From Symsagittifera roscoffensis (Eukaryota; Xenacoelomorpha; Acoela; Convolutidae), in the NCBI RefSeq assembly GCF_963678635.1, contig NC_087064.1:29616189-29676188 (forward strand): a stretch of 60,000 bases of DNA, given 5' to 3'. Below, piece after piece: positions 1 to 11,495 of the stretch. Under the pieces are notes generated by a model. The model had not been told where the DNA came from. It ran no database searches and saw only the letters and a program-made list of their open reading frames with translations. A program made the translations under genes and the position numbers. How positions within the stretch are numbered: position 1 is the stretch's first letter; the number at the start of each line of letters is the position of its first letter.

Positions 1-106
1 GATGTGGAAATGCATACTTTTGAAATGTTACTGAAGCTATGCTGATGCAGTTATGTTAACTTCAATTTTGAAACAGGAAAAATTTACGTGAGGAAGGGGC
101 AGATTT

Positions 107-260
107 ATGGGGTCGGCAGACGCCCCCTCCTTAGGGAATCGACCCCCTGCCGACCCAAAGGGTCCCCCTTTGTACTATTTTTAGGTATCCATTTTTGGCT
201 GACGGACCCAAACAATTTTCTAAATGCGCTTTCGGAGTTTAGCCCAGAACCATTAACTTG
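107..260 (+). repeat. R1 (hAT-like MITE) 5' fragment
   Basis: This stretch matches the 5' half of the R1 family: a GC-rich block with 'gaccccctgccgaccc', then 'aaagggtcccc' and a 'ttttctaaa..gcgctttcgg' segment. The 3' half and its terminal inverted repeat are absent, so it is a truncated copy. The family assignment comes from the intact copy at 57533-57902. Confidence 0.7.
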
Positions 261-660
261 CTTTAAAAAAATTATCAGTTTTTGAAGGTTATAAATGTTT
301 TTTCCACATTCTTATTGGTTTTTTGTTTCTCTGATTTACATTATTTGTAGTAAAAGTCAATTGAATTGAGTATTGATCCGAGTCATTAAGGGCCTTTACA
401 GTCATTTCTGCATGAATATTAACAAAAAAGACAAAAAAGTCCAATTTGTTTCCATATCTGGGTTTTTTTAAGATCATTGACAAAATTTAGATCAAATAAT
501 ATTCGAAAAGACAGGACACAATATCGTGGTTTTAGTCATGGCAACATTACAATCGCATCTCAGAATATTTTTGTAATTTTGTTGCTTTTTTAGTGATGCC
601 AGGTATTCGACAAAATTTGTTTTGAAAGTACCAGGGAGTGTTTGTATAGTTTTGAAAGTA

Positions 661-2045
661 TCAGGGAGAGCTTTTTTTAAACTTGATTTCAATTGTTTGT
701 CTTTGCATTTTATCGTTTTTCCCTTCTCTAAGCAACTCAATCTCTGAAACTTTAAAAACGAGTTTCGTCACTCCACCTTTTTTCCGCGATTTCTTAGTCA
801 TTCTAGTAGGGTGACTTTTTTCAGACGCAAACAGACGTGTTTCGACATTATCATTCTGCAACTCCTCTGTAAGTGCATTTACCAATGGTTGCGAGTTTGC
901 TTCAACATACCTACGATATCATCGAAATTTGGATTCAATGATCTTATGTTCTGCAACAAGTTTTCTGAAATCTCATGTTTGTTTAATAGTGTTTTCGGCT
1001 GCTGTTGCTTCAACATTTTAACTTAGTTTCATGATAAAAAGTTTGAGATAAATTTTAAAAAAGTTTTAGTACGATATGATGTTTTTGTTTAGATGAATAA
1101 TATTAACAAAATTCAATTGACTGAAGAATTTGGTTTTTGAAAAAATGTATATTTAATAAGTCTAATACTCCAGTTTTTCATGTAGTGAACAGAAGCAGCA
1201 AAGAGCGTTGGCGAAGCAGAACAACGCAACACGAACTTCTTCAATCATAGAACCGAATTTCTTTTGAATTTTCTTTTCATTTGCATTCAAAGTTGTTCCA
1301 AAATAAGCTTAAGAAAATAAAAATGAAGATGTTTGTTTTTCTTCACTATGTTTTTTCTTTAGAGGATTCTGAGAACCTAGCTTAGCTGAACATGTTAAGG
1401 CTTGATTCCGAATGATGTTTTTTTTTCTTCAAAAAATCAATTTTTGTAACGCCTTTTCGAACTTGCATTGGTTTTTCAAATCTCCATTGCATGTTTTTTT
1501 ATCACGCATTAAATTTGCCTTACAGAAGGCTTTTTGTCACTTAATGCCGTTGCATGCCTTTTGTTGTTAGCAACATTCCGCCTCTCCATTGATCTATTAT
1601 CAACTGTAATCGGGTTTTCGTATTTTTGCAATTGCTCCATTCTTTTTACTGGTAATTTTGTTGCCTACTCATCATCCTCCTTGCATTTAACTGTTACTAC
1701 GAAGTTATTCGATGTTAAACTTCATCCTAGAGTTGCTATCTCGTTTCGTAAGTTTGCTTCTAATGCTGGCAAATTTTCTTTAATGTAAATCATCAGACCT
1801 CTTTTTTGACTTTGTTTTCGAGATATTCTTTTTCGTGTTTTGTACACGAGCTTTTCAATTTTAGCAATCACACTAGGCATAAATTTCTTAGGAGGCCTCT
1901 CATAGCCCGGCAGAATATGATACGCGTTCGATTGGGTTTCTGAGATGTCATTGATTTTCGAAACCAACGAAAAAAATTTCAACATCTCATAAAAAAAAGT
2001 TGTGTTCCCGGTAGCATCGAAGAAGGACTCTTGATAATCAAACAT
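661..2045 (-). CDS. Possible multi-exon gene or relic, function unknown
   Basis: Several short open segments on the minus strand look more coding than their surroundings. The first (2045-1722, 107 codons) starts at an ATG and is followed near 1650-1510 by a Lys/Asn/Arg-rich open stretch ending at a good donor (gtaagg, about 1530). A third segment near 1010-920 (starting MLKQQQPK) ends at a gtatgt donor. After a candidate 44-nt intron ending in ttacag it joins in frame to 885-661, a Lys-rich C-terminus ending at a stop. I recognise no domain. Some junctions need stops to be spliced out and there is no clear complete model, so this may be a decayed gene or chance. Transcript evidence would decide. 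Confidence 0.3.
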
Positions 2046-3796
2046 TCTTTACTTAAATATCATTCTGATTCTCTGATTCATATCATGCACAAGATTTTTC
2101 AGATATCTAAACTCTTTTTCTATTTCCTTCATACAGGTTATCAATTCTTCATAAACGTGCTGGATGGCATAACGGAATGAAACATCAACCACATTCACGG
2201 GGGAGCGATTTCCTTCTTAACAAACGTAAACTTTTAGTTTTTTTTTAATGTGATAAAACAATTCAAATTGAGCAACTCGAGAATAATTTGGCGTTCTCTG
2301 CAATTAATCTTTTGCTAATAGGTTCAATGGGAATCTTTTTGATTTAAATACGTCGTACGAAGTCGAGGAATAAGCACACAAAGAGATACTCAAACAGAAT
2401 TGCAAGGTTTTCTTTAACTCAATTTTTTTCTGATGCTTCAATTCAATGGCTTTCAGAAACTTGAACTTATTTTTTTTCACAACATAGAGCTATAAAAAAC
2501 CAACTGAATTTTAGCTGCTCATTTTGCTTTTTTGAATAATGTATAAATATGACGCTATAGAATGATATAAATGAGATATATAATTATTATTGATTGAAAA
2601 ACACTATTTTTCTAAAATAAATGTTAACTTTAATTTTGGTTTTCGTGCAACATCTTGTAGGAAACCTGAAAGATCTTGGCAAATTAGACATGGTTTTGCG
2701 AGGAATATCCAATGAATATATTTGAAGGTCCCTTAAATATCCTGTTAACTCCTAATAAATTCTTTTCTCAATTACAGGAAACTATATCAAAGAGTTATGA
2801 AAGCATATACGAGCCCCTTGATTGTGATTCGAGCTGCGAAAAAAAAAAGAAATCATTTTTTCTTTGAGTTTTTTTTTCAATCGTAAGCCAGCCAACAAAT
2901 TTTTGTTTTTGTGATTTAAAGATAGAATTAACTAGTTCTTGAATACTGAGTAAGCATCGTTAGCCTTAAATCCCCTTTCTTTACCCCTTTCTGATGGGTG
3001 AGGCAACATCTACTTAGTACAGTATTTGCAGAGAAACAATACGACCTCAATCTCATTATCTTTTTTCGGCGCCGATAGGTCCATTGAAGAAAATCAAGAC
3101 ATTTTCGTGGTGTTAAGTCTCCGCTTTTCAAGCGAAAGCTCGGAGATTCCAGCCCCACTAGAATGGATCTCGGGTTTCTCGAAATGAGAGGGCTTTCCAA
3201 AAATTTTCTGATCTCACAAAAAACCATAAAGACCCTGTTTTTATAAAAAAAAACTTCTGCGTCACCGGCAAATTTTTGTAGAAAAAAAAAACATTCAAAA
3301 AGTCTTTTGCTTGTGGAAGTTTAAACTACACGAGACTTTTGGATGACCGAAGTGTCGAACCCACCGTAAATCCACCATGATTCATACTCCTTGTTTAAGG
3401 GTGAGGCAACATCTACTTAGAACAGAAAAATAGCTTAAAAACTGTGTGTAGTTCTTGAATACTGTACTACAGTGGTACACAGTGAGGAGCTGAACATTTC
3501 AATTGTTAGCTCTTTCCCTCGTGGATAAATTGCCTTAACCAGGATAGGCCTTTCTTATGCCACCGCTACTCCATATGCCTGATGATTTTCAATGCAAAAC
3601 CACATTACCAGCTAATATTCGAGAAAATGTCAGATCGACTTAGCAAATAATTATTATCCGGTTCTAAATAAACGGCAAAAGACAAGTATCCTTGAATCAC
3701 ACGATTATGTGACATCATAAACAGCGTTGTTTATCAAACATTTTAGATCAGAGTTTTGTTTTGCTTATCATTTTGGTCTTTACAAACCGAATCTAA
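2046..3796. other. Intergenic, with a short direct repeat pair
   Basis: No gene is supported here. The phrase 'gtgaggcaacatctactta' occurs at about 3000 and again at about 3402, and 'tagttcttgaatact' occurs near 2934 and 3449, so two rearranged copies of one small repeat flank the interval. The rest is A/T-rich sequence and upstream region of lipocalin A. Confidence 0.5.
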
Positions 3797-6480
3797 ATGA
3801 ATAAATTTTTCGTCCTATTGGCCTTCGCCGTTTTGTCCGTCACACTTGGAACTGTGACGTGCAGATTGCGCTTCTCAAGATGTCCACGGGTGCCGGCTGT
3901 GCGGAATGTGAACATGACTGAACTGAGTGGCACCTGGTATGAGATCGAGAAGTTTGACCTCACTTTCGAGCGACTGTTCCGAAGATGCAACATCCTCCAC
4001 CTCAGCCAACCCAAAAACCAGACTAGTCAGCTTTATATTCATAATGAAAAAAATTTTCAGGCCACGGATATAAATACACATACTTCCAAAAGAGTATACA
4101 TGCTCCAACGAGGATAGCCGGTTACTGTGCAAGTAGCACAGAATGTTCCGTTAATACTCTTTAGAAAGTACGGTTTAAAAAGTTTTTTTTTCCAAATAAG
4201 TATATTTTTTTCTGCTTGGTGTGATAAAAGGATCTGACGTAAACCTATAGTTTAGGTATATTAGACATTTATAGTAATATAGGCAGATTGGACAAAAATG
4301 TTTGTGAAAAACTGACTGGAAAATTTATAGGAATATATAAAAAAGTTTTTTTTCAAAAACTTTTTGCAGGAAAATTTTAAATTTTTTAAATTTTTTGGTT
4401 CCCAAAATGATGCTGAGAAACTCCAAAAATTAGTTTACTTGTTTAAAATTAAGTCTTAAGGTCTTAAATCAGACATAATTTAGGCCAGCTCTTGTTGTAA
4501 GCCTGCTTGCTTGCTTCATTCGCTCGAATTCAGACCAAAAATTAAAAATTTTGAGCCGGTTTTTCTCGACACTGACAAAAAACTTTTGTCAGTGTCGAGA
4601 AAAACGAGTTTTTGTAATATTGTTCGAATCACGACTGAAAGGGCTTTATAATGATACATCATTCAAACCATTCCAATGATTATTTGTGGTTCATGATTTT
4701 GCTTGAAAAACAAAAAGAAAAGAAAACAAAGATAGCCGGTTACTGTGCAAGTAGCACAGAATTTTCCGACCATAGTCTTTAGAAAACTACGGTTTAACTG
4801 TTTTTTTTCTTCAAAGTACTGTAGTTTTTTCTGATTGGTGAGATAAAAAGACCTGACGTCAAATTATCATTTAAGCGTATTAGACAGTTTGTTGAAAAAT
4901 GACTAGAAAAACTGAAATATATATATTTTTTTCAAAATTTTTTCAAAAAAGAATTTTTTGAGTTTTTGGTTTCCAAAATAAAACTAAAAAACTCCAAAAA
5001 TTAGTTTTACTTGCTTAAAATTAAGTTTAAACGTCTTAAATTAGTCATAGTTTGAGCTAACTTTTGTTGTAAGCCTGCTCAATTGCTTCAATTGCTCGAA
5101 TTAAGACGAAAAATCAAAAGTTTCAAACCGGTTCTTCTCCAAACTGGGAAGTTTTATGTGGTTCGAACGTGGTTCAATTCACTGCTGAAAGGGCTTTAAT
5201 ATGGTGTATCACGCAACCTAGTACGATGATTATTTGTGGCAGCTGATTTTGCATGGAAAACAAAAAAAAATAAAACACGCCCGAATACAAAGTTCCTCTC
5301 TATTTTCAATGATCGGAACAAAAAAAGCTAAAACATACCCGAATACAAATTTCCTCTCCATTTCCAATGGTCGGAACAAAAAATTAAAACACACACGAAT
5401 AAAAATTTCCTCCCAATTACGTCTCAAATGGCATAATTCCCGTATGGCATTAAAATAAAAAATTTCCCAAATGGCATAAGTTTCATGCAACAGTTGCATT
5501 GAAAGAATCGAGATCAATTTTTTCGTGAAAAATGTGAGAAAATAAGTCAAATTGTCATTTAAATGTTGATTGACATTTTATATTGAAAAGTTGTAAGATT
5601 TCTTTATCGAAAGCAACAAGCAGAAGCTTGCGGTTATTAATAAGCTTCTTTGGTCAACTTTTTCGACAAATTTGTTGCGTAAAGTTGTTTGGAAGCAATG
5701 AATTCCAAATCTTGTCCACATGCTTTCGTTCCTGACAAAATGTTAGAAATAGAAATTGATAGAAAACGTTTAATTTACATTGAAAACTTGAAATTTATGC
5801 CATTTGTGAAAAGTTTCCATTTTATGCCATTTGGGAATTATGCCATTTTTGGGAAATTACCTTCCTTCGCATTGCCAATGGTCGGAACAAAAAACGTTTA
5901 CTACTATTTGGAGCTGGTAATTTGTTTCCCTGCTATTTCAAGACACAATGATAACTATGAAGGAAGTTTTAGTGTATAAATTTTAATTTTCAATCCTTCT
6001 CAGAAACCCAAACTTCAGGCAACCCAAAAAAGATAAGAAGCAGGGTACCTATACTGAGCATACTTCCAACCAAATAAAAGTCAGTCTGTTTATAGTGTTG
6101 AGAAAATCTTATTGTTATCAGGTTTTCCTCACTTGAACGCTATCAAACTCGGCAGTGACGGGAACAAGTTCTTCTCAATCACAGGCACTCTCAGTCAGAC
6201 AAGGTCCAGAAACGGAGACATGGTCATGAAGTTCAAGAGAAAATCAGACCTGTTCGCCTGGCGATTCCACTACAAGCTAGTGGATCACGATTCTGTTGCT
6301 CATCAATACGCAGTGTTCTACGGTTGCTCGCCTTCTTTTGGCTCCGAGTATCTCTGGGTTTACAGCCGGAAGAAGTTTTTGGCCTTTGATACCCTGGACG
6401 ATATCAGCAGGAGGTTGCGTAAGATGGGAGTCAATATGAACTCCGGATTAACGGTGACTGATCAAACAAACTGCGACTAA
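3797..6480 (+). CDS. Lipocalin A (apolipoprotein-D-like, secreted), two coding exons
   Basis: Predicted secreted lipocalin, an eight-stranded barrel that carries small hydrophobic ligands; the ligand cannot be read from sequence. Exon 1 is 3797-4025 and exon 2 is 6122-6480, joined in phase 1 to give 195 residues, normal for the family. Residues 1-20 form a hydrophobic signal peptide. The family hallmark G-x-W is seen as SGTWYEIEKFD soon after a Cys-Pro. Four cysteines (CP, RRC, YGC, DQTNC) match paralogues B and C and would form the two lipocalin disulfides. The acceptor (ttattgttatcag) is good. The donor (A/gtcagc) is weak but gives the same position and phase as B and C. An AATAAA lies 54 bp after the stop. 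The 2.1-kb intron is filled with repeats. Whether it is expressed is unknown. Confidence 0.85.
4113..4732 (+). repeat. R2 dispersed repeat, copy 1
   Basis: Begins 'gatagccggttactgtgcaa' and runs to the start of the next copy. The same order of blocks (ctgtgcaagtagcaca, a gataaaa..gatctgacgt block, aagcctgct..gctcga, ccggttttctc, a final gatgattatttg) recurs in copy 2 and at 57909-58660. No ORF or terminal repeat reveals its class. It lies in the intron of lipocalin A. Confidence 0.75.
4560..4604. repeat. Perfect 21-bp hairpin with 3-nt loop
   Basis: Positions 4560-4580 and 4584-4604 are exact reverse complements (tttttctcgacactgacaaa-a), separated by 'aac'. The right arm replaces sequence that is not inverted in the other two R2 copies, so the hairpin arose within this copy. 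Confidence 0.9.
4733..5420 (+). repeat. R2 dispersed repeat, copy 2, with degenerate 60-bp tail repeats
   Basis: Second R2 copy, directly abutting the first. Its tail holds about three degenerate units of roughly 60 bp, each with 'ggtcggaacaaaaaa', 'aaaacac.cgaata' and 'atttcctctc', at about 5274-5440. The tail resumes at 5861-5900 after the insert at 5421-5854. Confidence 0.7.
5421..5854. mobile_element. MITE-like insert with inverted 'aaatggcataattccc' ends
   Basis: The motif 'aaatggcataattccc' near the left end (5425-5440) is matched by its reverse complement 'gggaattatgccattt' near the right end (about 5833-5848), and further 'aaatggcat' units occur at both ends in opposite orientation. 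The insert splits the R2 tail and is flanked by 'aattac' at 5415-5420 and 5855-5860, a possible 6-bp target duplication. It has no convincing ORF. Confidence 0.5.
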
Positions 6481-6533
6481 AATCGAATGGCTTTATTGAT
6501 TTGTTGTGGGTGACTTCTTCCGCCCAATAATTA

Positions 6534-6539
6534 AATAAA
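6534..6539 (+). promoter_or_regulatory. Polyadenylation signal of lipocalin A
   Basis: AATAAA 54 bp downstream of the lipocalin A stop codon, in the right orientation. Confidence 0.6.
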
Positions 6540-7614
6540 TATTAATAATTATAATTTAAATTTATTCGGAAATTTTTGAGATATTCGTCATAATTATTTT
6601 TTTTCAGAAATATTAATTAGATTACTTGAACCTTTTCCTTTCCCATCAGTCGATCTCTGCACTCAGGGCTCGAACCTACTTGCGCCTACCTGTTCTAATG
6701 ATGCATAGACATTTGTGTCTCAGACAAAGTAGCCCTGAAAATTATATTTTTCCCGACATTTGTGCTCAAGATAAAATTGCCCGATTCTATTTCTCCAAAC
6801 TTATGCAAATTTGCATTGCTGAGACTTGGCCGCCAAGTGATTACCCTCATGATCTGGCGAGAACATCAACAGCAGTTTGAGGTGGACATTTTTAAGACAA
6901 ATGTCTGGACGGAGAGATTTTTTTTGGACAATTTTGTCTTAACAGACAACGAGACTTGTACGGTTCCTTTTTGCCAAAATCTATACCAATATTTTGATAC
7001 GAGGCAAACACTGTCTCAACCACTGCAATGACCACATTTTTAAAAAGGCATCAAAAACCAACTCGAAAAAAATATGTTTGTCAAATTTTTCTGTTTTAAA
7101 AAGTTTTTTTTTGCGAAAAACTTTTATCTACCAATTCCTTCTGCATATGAACTTCCTCGCTCATTTTCTTTGGACAATTTTGTTCTATATTGCAGATAAC
7201 TCATATTCCATTAACACATCGCTTCGGAGGCTAATAATTATTTCAGTTCAGTAATCATTCCAAATTAAATTGATGCTAGAGCTATTTGATCCAAATATCG
7301 CGCTAATTCATCATTAGCCAGTAGTGGACACACCCACCCCCTCACTCGCTCAGGAATTCGAGCCCCTATCGACCTAAAGGTTCCCCTCTTAGGGTTCCAT
7401 CCTTATGAGCTCAAATTTTTTCTAAAGGCGCTTTTGGCGCCAGCATATCATTAATATTGCCCAAAAAATGCCTCAAAACCTCCTTATTTGGTCAAATTAA
7501 AGTCTTTTGATTGTTTTGAAAGCGCTCGGAGTTTTTGAAAAGCTTCATTGACCTCATCATAATATTCATATCAAACATTTTAAAGCAAACTAGTCCAAAA
7601 ATTATGGATAATAC

Positions 7615-7790
7615 CAGGGGCGGACGCCCCCTTCCTCAGAGATTCGACCCCCTGCCGACCCAAAAGGTCCTCCTTTGGGTACTTTTCAAGAAATCCATTG
7701 TTCGCCGACCGACCCCAAACTTTTTCTAAAGGCGCCTTCGTCGCAAAAATATAATAACTTTTAGGGGGGAGCGCGCTCCACTAACTTTGA
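7615..7790 (+). repeat. R1 fragment (5' half)
   Basis: Starts 'caggggcggacgccccc' with the R1 terminal repeat and stops after 'ggggggagcgcgctcc'. The following 'aaactagtccaaaa.ttatggataatac' repeats the bases just before it (about 7588-7613), so two R1 insertions or a local duplication are stacked here. Confidence 0.75.
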
Positions 7791-7828
7791 GGGGGGAGCA
7801 AACTAGTCCAAAATTTATGGATAATACC

Positions 7829-8211
7829 AGAGGTGGACGCCCCCTCACTCAGAGATTCGACCCCCTGCCGACCCAAAGGGTCCTCCTTTTGGTACTTTTC
7901 GAGAAATCCATTGTTGGCCGACCGACCCCAAACTTTTTCTAAAGGCGCCTTCAGCGCCAAAATATACTAACTTTGAGAGGGGAGCGCGCGCCAAAAAAAA
8001 CGCGATCTTCTTGTTTGTCGAAGTTTTCCAAAAAATGCCCAAAAACGGCTTTTTGACCTGTTTTTTCAAAAATTTGCCTCAAAAGCGTCTTTTTAGTGCT
8101 TTAGGAGAGCTCCGAAAAATCATTTTGGTCAACCTAAAGAAAAAGGTCGTCAAAATGCTCCACCTCGAGAAAATCCTAGATCCGCCCGACACTACACTTC
8201 GCTCATGTAAA
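7829..8211 (+). repeat. R1 copy, near full length
   Basis: Near-complete R1: left end 'cagaggtggacgccccc', the 'gagcgcgcgccaaaaaaaac' block, 'tttgacctgttttttcaaaa', and the right part 'gatccgcccgacactacac'. The right terminal inverted repeat is altered and runs into the 'cttcgctcatgta' flank shared with the other copies next to lipocalin C tails. Confidence 0.75.
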
Positions 8212-8279
8212 TAAATTACTATTTTCATGTATTTGTTCACAGTACTAGTTTACATTTTAGCTGCCAGATCTTTTGAGAG

Positions 8280-8370
8280 TTAAGGACATTTCGCTTGATC
8301 GGTTATGATCACGCCTCTCATGTCCACTTCCAAATCCACCATCATCTTGGTCAGTTTTTCTCTAATCTCA
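8280..8370 (-). pseudogene. Lipocalin C tail fragment 1
   Basis: Minus-strand reading encodes the last ~28 codons of lipocalin C (KMMVDLEVDMRGVIITDQ then a Cys-Pro-stop), one substitution away from the intact copy. Similarity stops abruptly after 'tctca' at 8370, so the rest of the gene is missing. The 3' flank is also shared with lipocalin C and carries R1. Confidence 0.85.
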
Positions 8371-10094
8371 TATTTGCATCATCAGTGCTAAAGAAAGATT
8401 TCTCAATTGAAACTTAAGAATTAACAAAAAAAGTCGGCAAATATAATTTGTAACTTTTCTGTTTTATTGTTTGTTCTTCTTCATGTAAAAAGTTACTGCA
8501 TTCAAAACGATCTGCATTAACTTGCTCAGCATGGACCCAAAAATTTTTTACGCTTTCGCTGCCTTAAATAATCAATATAAGACAGGAAAAAATCTATACA
8601 GAAAAAATGGTTTAAATAATGGGATCTACTTAAGAAAAGTCCTTCTTTTGGTATCTTCTAAAAATTGCCAACCCTATAAATAGAAGGGACTAGAATACTC
8701 GTAAAGGGGAAAAAATTTACGATCTATGGAGCAGTAATCTTATGAAACAATTAAATGTAAGAAAAATAAAATTGAGAATTTTTGTGAAAATCATCCTTCT
8801 ACACGCCATATAAAGTACAAAGTGACAAACTTTTCTCATAGTTCTCATGAACATCAACCCCGAGCACAAATTTTTCGTTACTTTTGATACAAAGTTCGGA
8901 ACAATAAATAGCACTAGATCTTTTCAGACGAACTTTTAAAAAAATGAATGCATATGGGCATTGATCGGGAAACTGTATGAATGTCGAGCGAGCATGCTTC
9001 ACCATACTCAAATGCAGCTCTGCTGCAGGAAAAAATCTTGAACAGTTTGTTTCAATACACGAGTTATTTATGCGTGGCAAATTATCCACACTCAACAATC
9101 TTCCATAATGAATTGAGGCGAACTAATTGGTCGTAATGATTCCATAAACGACTCAAATTTTAACACTTTGAATTGATCAACTTAAAACTTACAGCTTGTC
9201 AATATTTTGTAGACCGAAAACTATTCGAGACCAATTAATGGGCAGTCAAACTTACTTATTCAAACTTACATTGCTGAGACTTAGCCGCCAAGTGATTATC
9301 CCCATGATCTGGCAAGAACATCAACAGCACTTTGAGGTGGACAATTTTGAGACAATTGCCTGGACGGAGAGATTTTGTTTGGACAATTTTGTCTTAATAG
9401 ACAACGAGACTTGTACGGTTCCTTTTTGCCAAAATCTATACCAATATTTTGATACGAGGCAAACACTGTCTCAATCACTGCAATGATCACATTTTTAGGA
9501 ACAGTATCAAAAACCAACTCGAAAAAAATTTGCTTGACAAATTTTTCATTTAAACAATTTTTTTTGCGAAAAACGTTTATCTACCACCTCCCTCTGCATA
9601 TAAACTTCCTCGCTCATTTTTTTTTGGACAATTTTGTTCTAAATTGCAGGCAACTCAAAATCCATTAACAAATCGCTTCGCAGGCTAATAAATATTTCAG
9701 TTCAGCAATCATTCCAAATTAAATTGATGCTAGAGCTATTTGATCCAAATATTGCGCTAATTCATTGTTAGCCATTAGTGGGCACACCCACCCCTCCCTC
9801 ACTCAGGAATTCGAGCCCCTATCGGCCTAAAGGGTCCCCTCTCAGGGTTCCATCCTTATGAGCTCAACTTTTTTTCTAAAGGCGCTTTTGGCGCCAGCAT
9901 ATCAATAATATTGCCCAAAAAACGCAAAATTTTTAATCACATTTTTCAAAAATTGCCTCCAAACCTCCTTATTTGGTCCCAATAAGGTCTTTTGATTGTT
10001 TTGAAAGTGCTCGGAGTTTTTGAAAAGCTTCATTGAGCTCATCATAAAATTCATATCAAACATTTTAGGGCAAACTAGTCCAAAGTTATGGATA

Positions 10095-10195
10095 ATAGCA
10101 GGGGCGGGTTTAGGGGAAGGGCGGGGGGATTTTTGAAAGTCCCCCCCCCTCGAGAAAACCCTAGATCCGCACCCAACACTACGCTTCGCTTGTGT
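10095..10195 (+). repeat. R1 fragment (both ends, middle deleted)
   Basis: Starts 'caggggcggg' and, after a C-run, ends 'ctagatccgcacccaacac'. The central ~280 bp of R1 are missing, so this is an internal-deletion derivative. Confidence 0.65.
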
Positions 10196-10265
10196 AAATA
10201 TTAACTATCTTCATTTATTTGTTCACAGTACTAGTTTACATTTTAGCTGCCAGATCATTTGAGAT

Positions 10266-10356
10266 ATAAGGACAGTTCGCTTGATTGGTTATGATCACGC
10301 CTCTCATGTCCACTTCCAAATCCACCATCATCTTGGTCAGTTTTTTTCTAGTCTCA
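10266..10356 (-). pseudogene. Lipocalin C tail fragment 2
   Basis: Same C-terminal fragment as at 8280-8370, ending at the same 'tctca' break, with an Asp-to-Asn change and the stop codon altered (TAA to TAT). It lies in the second copy of the tandem duplication and cannot encode a functional lipocalin. Confidence 0.8.
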
Positions 10357-11495
10357 TATTTAAATCATCAGTACTAACGAAAGATTTCTCAATATAAACT
10401 TAAGATTTAACAAAAAAAGTCGGCAAATATAATTTGTAATTTTTCTGTTTTATAGTTTTTTCTTCTTCATATAAAAAATTACTGCATTCAAAACGATCTT
10501 TGTTAATTTGCTCAGCATGGACCCAAAACTTTTCTACGCTTGCGCTGCCTTAAATAATCAATATAAGACAGGAAAAATTATATACCGAAAAAATGGTCTA
10601 AATATTGGGATCTACTAGATCTTTGCATATTAAAATTGATTTTAGCTGCAACCTGATTGGTCGATATTTCGAAAACTTAATATACGTAACAATTGCCCCT
10701 CTTTCGTAAAAGGGGGGCAATTGTTAAGTAGTTCCAATTTTTGATATTAGCGAAAAAACCTTGATACCATATCATACAAAAACACAAAACAAGCCGAAAA
10801 TATCAATGAAACTTCTAAAGCTTTTTTCAGGGAGTTTAAATTGAATTGTGAAGGATGCTTTTCAAAATTTAAGATAAAATCAAACACCGCTATCAAGTTT
10901 CAATTTTATTTATTAAATAAGCTTACAGCTATCCATTAATAATTATTCCTACAACAAAAAACGTTTGCAGCTGCGTATAAGTTATTAGTTTTCCTAGATG
11001 ATCCGAGTAAATTTAAACATTAAACGTGTTTCACATAAACTATATCTAATTTGAGTTTGTTGCAAATATGAATTAAAAGCATTAAATTTTCCATACTTAA
11101 CTTCTGCAGTTGTATTCGTTTCAATTATTGTTGCAACTTTCAACGAAAGTGACGAACAAATGCGCCCGGGGTAGTTCATTTTTTTCAGACCATTAAAAAA
11201 AAATGACTGCATTGGGGCATTGATCGGGAAACCGTGTGAATGTCCAGCGAATATGCTTCACCACACTCAAGTGCAGCTCTGCTGCAGGAAAAAAGCTTGA
11301 ATAGTTTGTTTCATTACACGAGTTATTTATGCGTGGCAAATTATCCACACTCAACAATCTTCCATAATGATATGAGGAGAACTAATTGTTGTTAATAATT
11401 CCATAAACTACTCAAATTTTAACACTTTGATTTAATCAACTTAAAATTTGTAGCTTGTCAATATTTTATATACCAAAAACTATTCGAGATCAAAT

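Larger units (their letters stand above)
6814..9236. repeat. 2.4-kb tandem segmental duplication, copy 1
   Basis: Starts 'cattgctgagacttggccgc' and ends near 'actattcgagaccaa'; the same order of sequence repeats from 9269 at an offset of about 2.45 kb. Copy 1 holds two R1 MITE copies and the tail of a lipocalin-C-like gene. The short open frames in it are not conserved as proteins between the copies. Confidence 0.85.
9269..11495. repeat. 2.4-kb tandem segmental duplication, copy 2
   Basis: Direct repeat of 6814-9236 with many substitutions and indels. It lacks most of the R1 sequence present in copy 1 (only a short R1 3' end at 10095-10195 remains) and has extra sequence near 10620-10990. 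The divergence shows the duplication is not recent. Confidence 0.8.

Noticed and set aside
6626-7254. Overlapping plus-strand frames with 'ETCTVPFCQNLYQYF', repeated at 9196-9486
   Set aside because: The phrase is repeated only because the DNA is in the tandem duplication. The flanking frame shifts differently in each copy and no motif or splice context supports a protein.
8011-8214. CRISPR-like or bacterial operon structure anywhere in the window
   Set aside because: No regularly spaced identical short repeats, no prokaryotic gene organisation, and clear eukaryotic introns, LTR elements and MITEs throughout.
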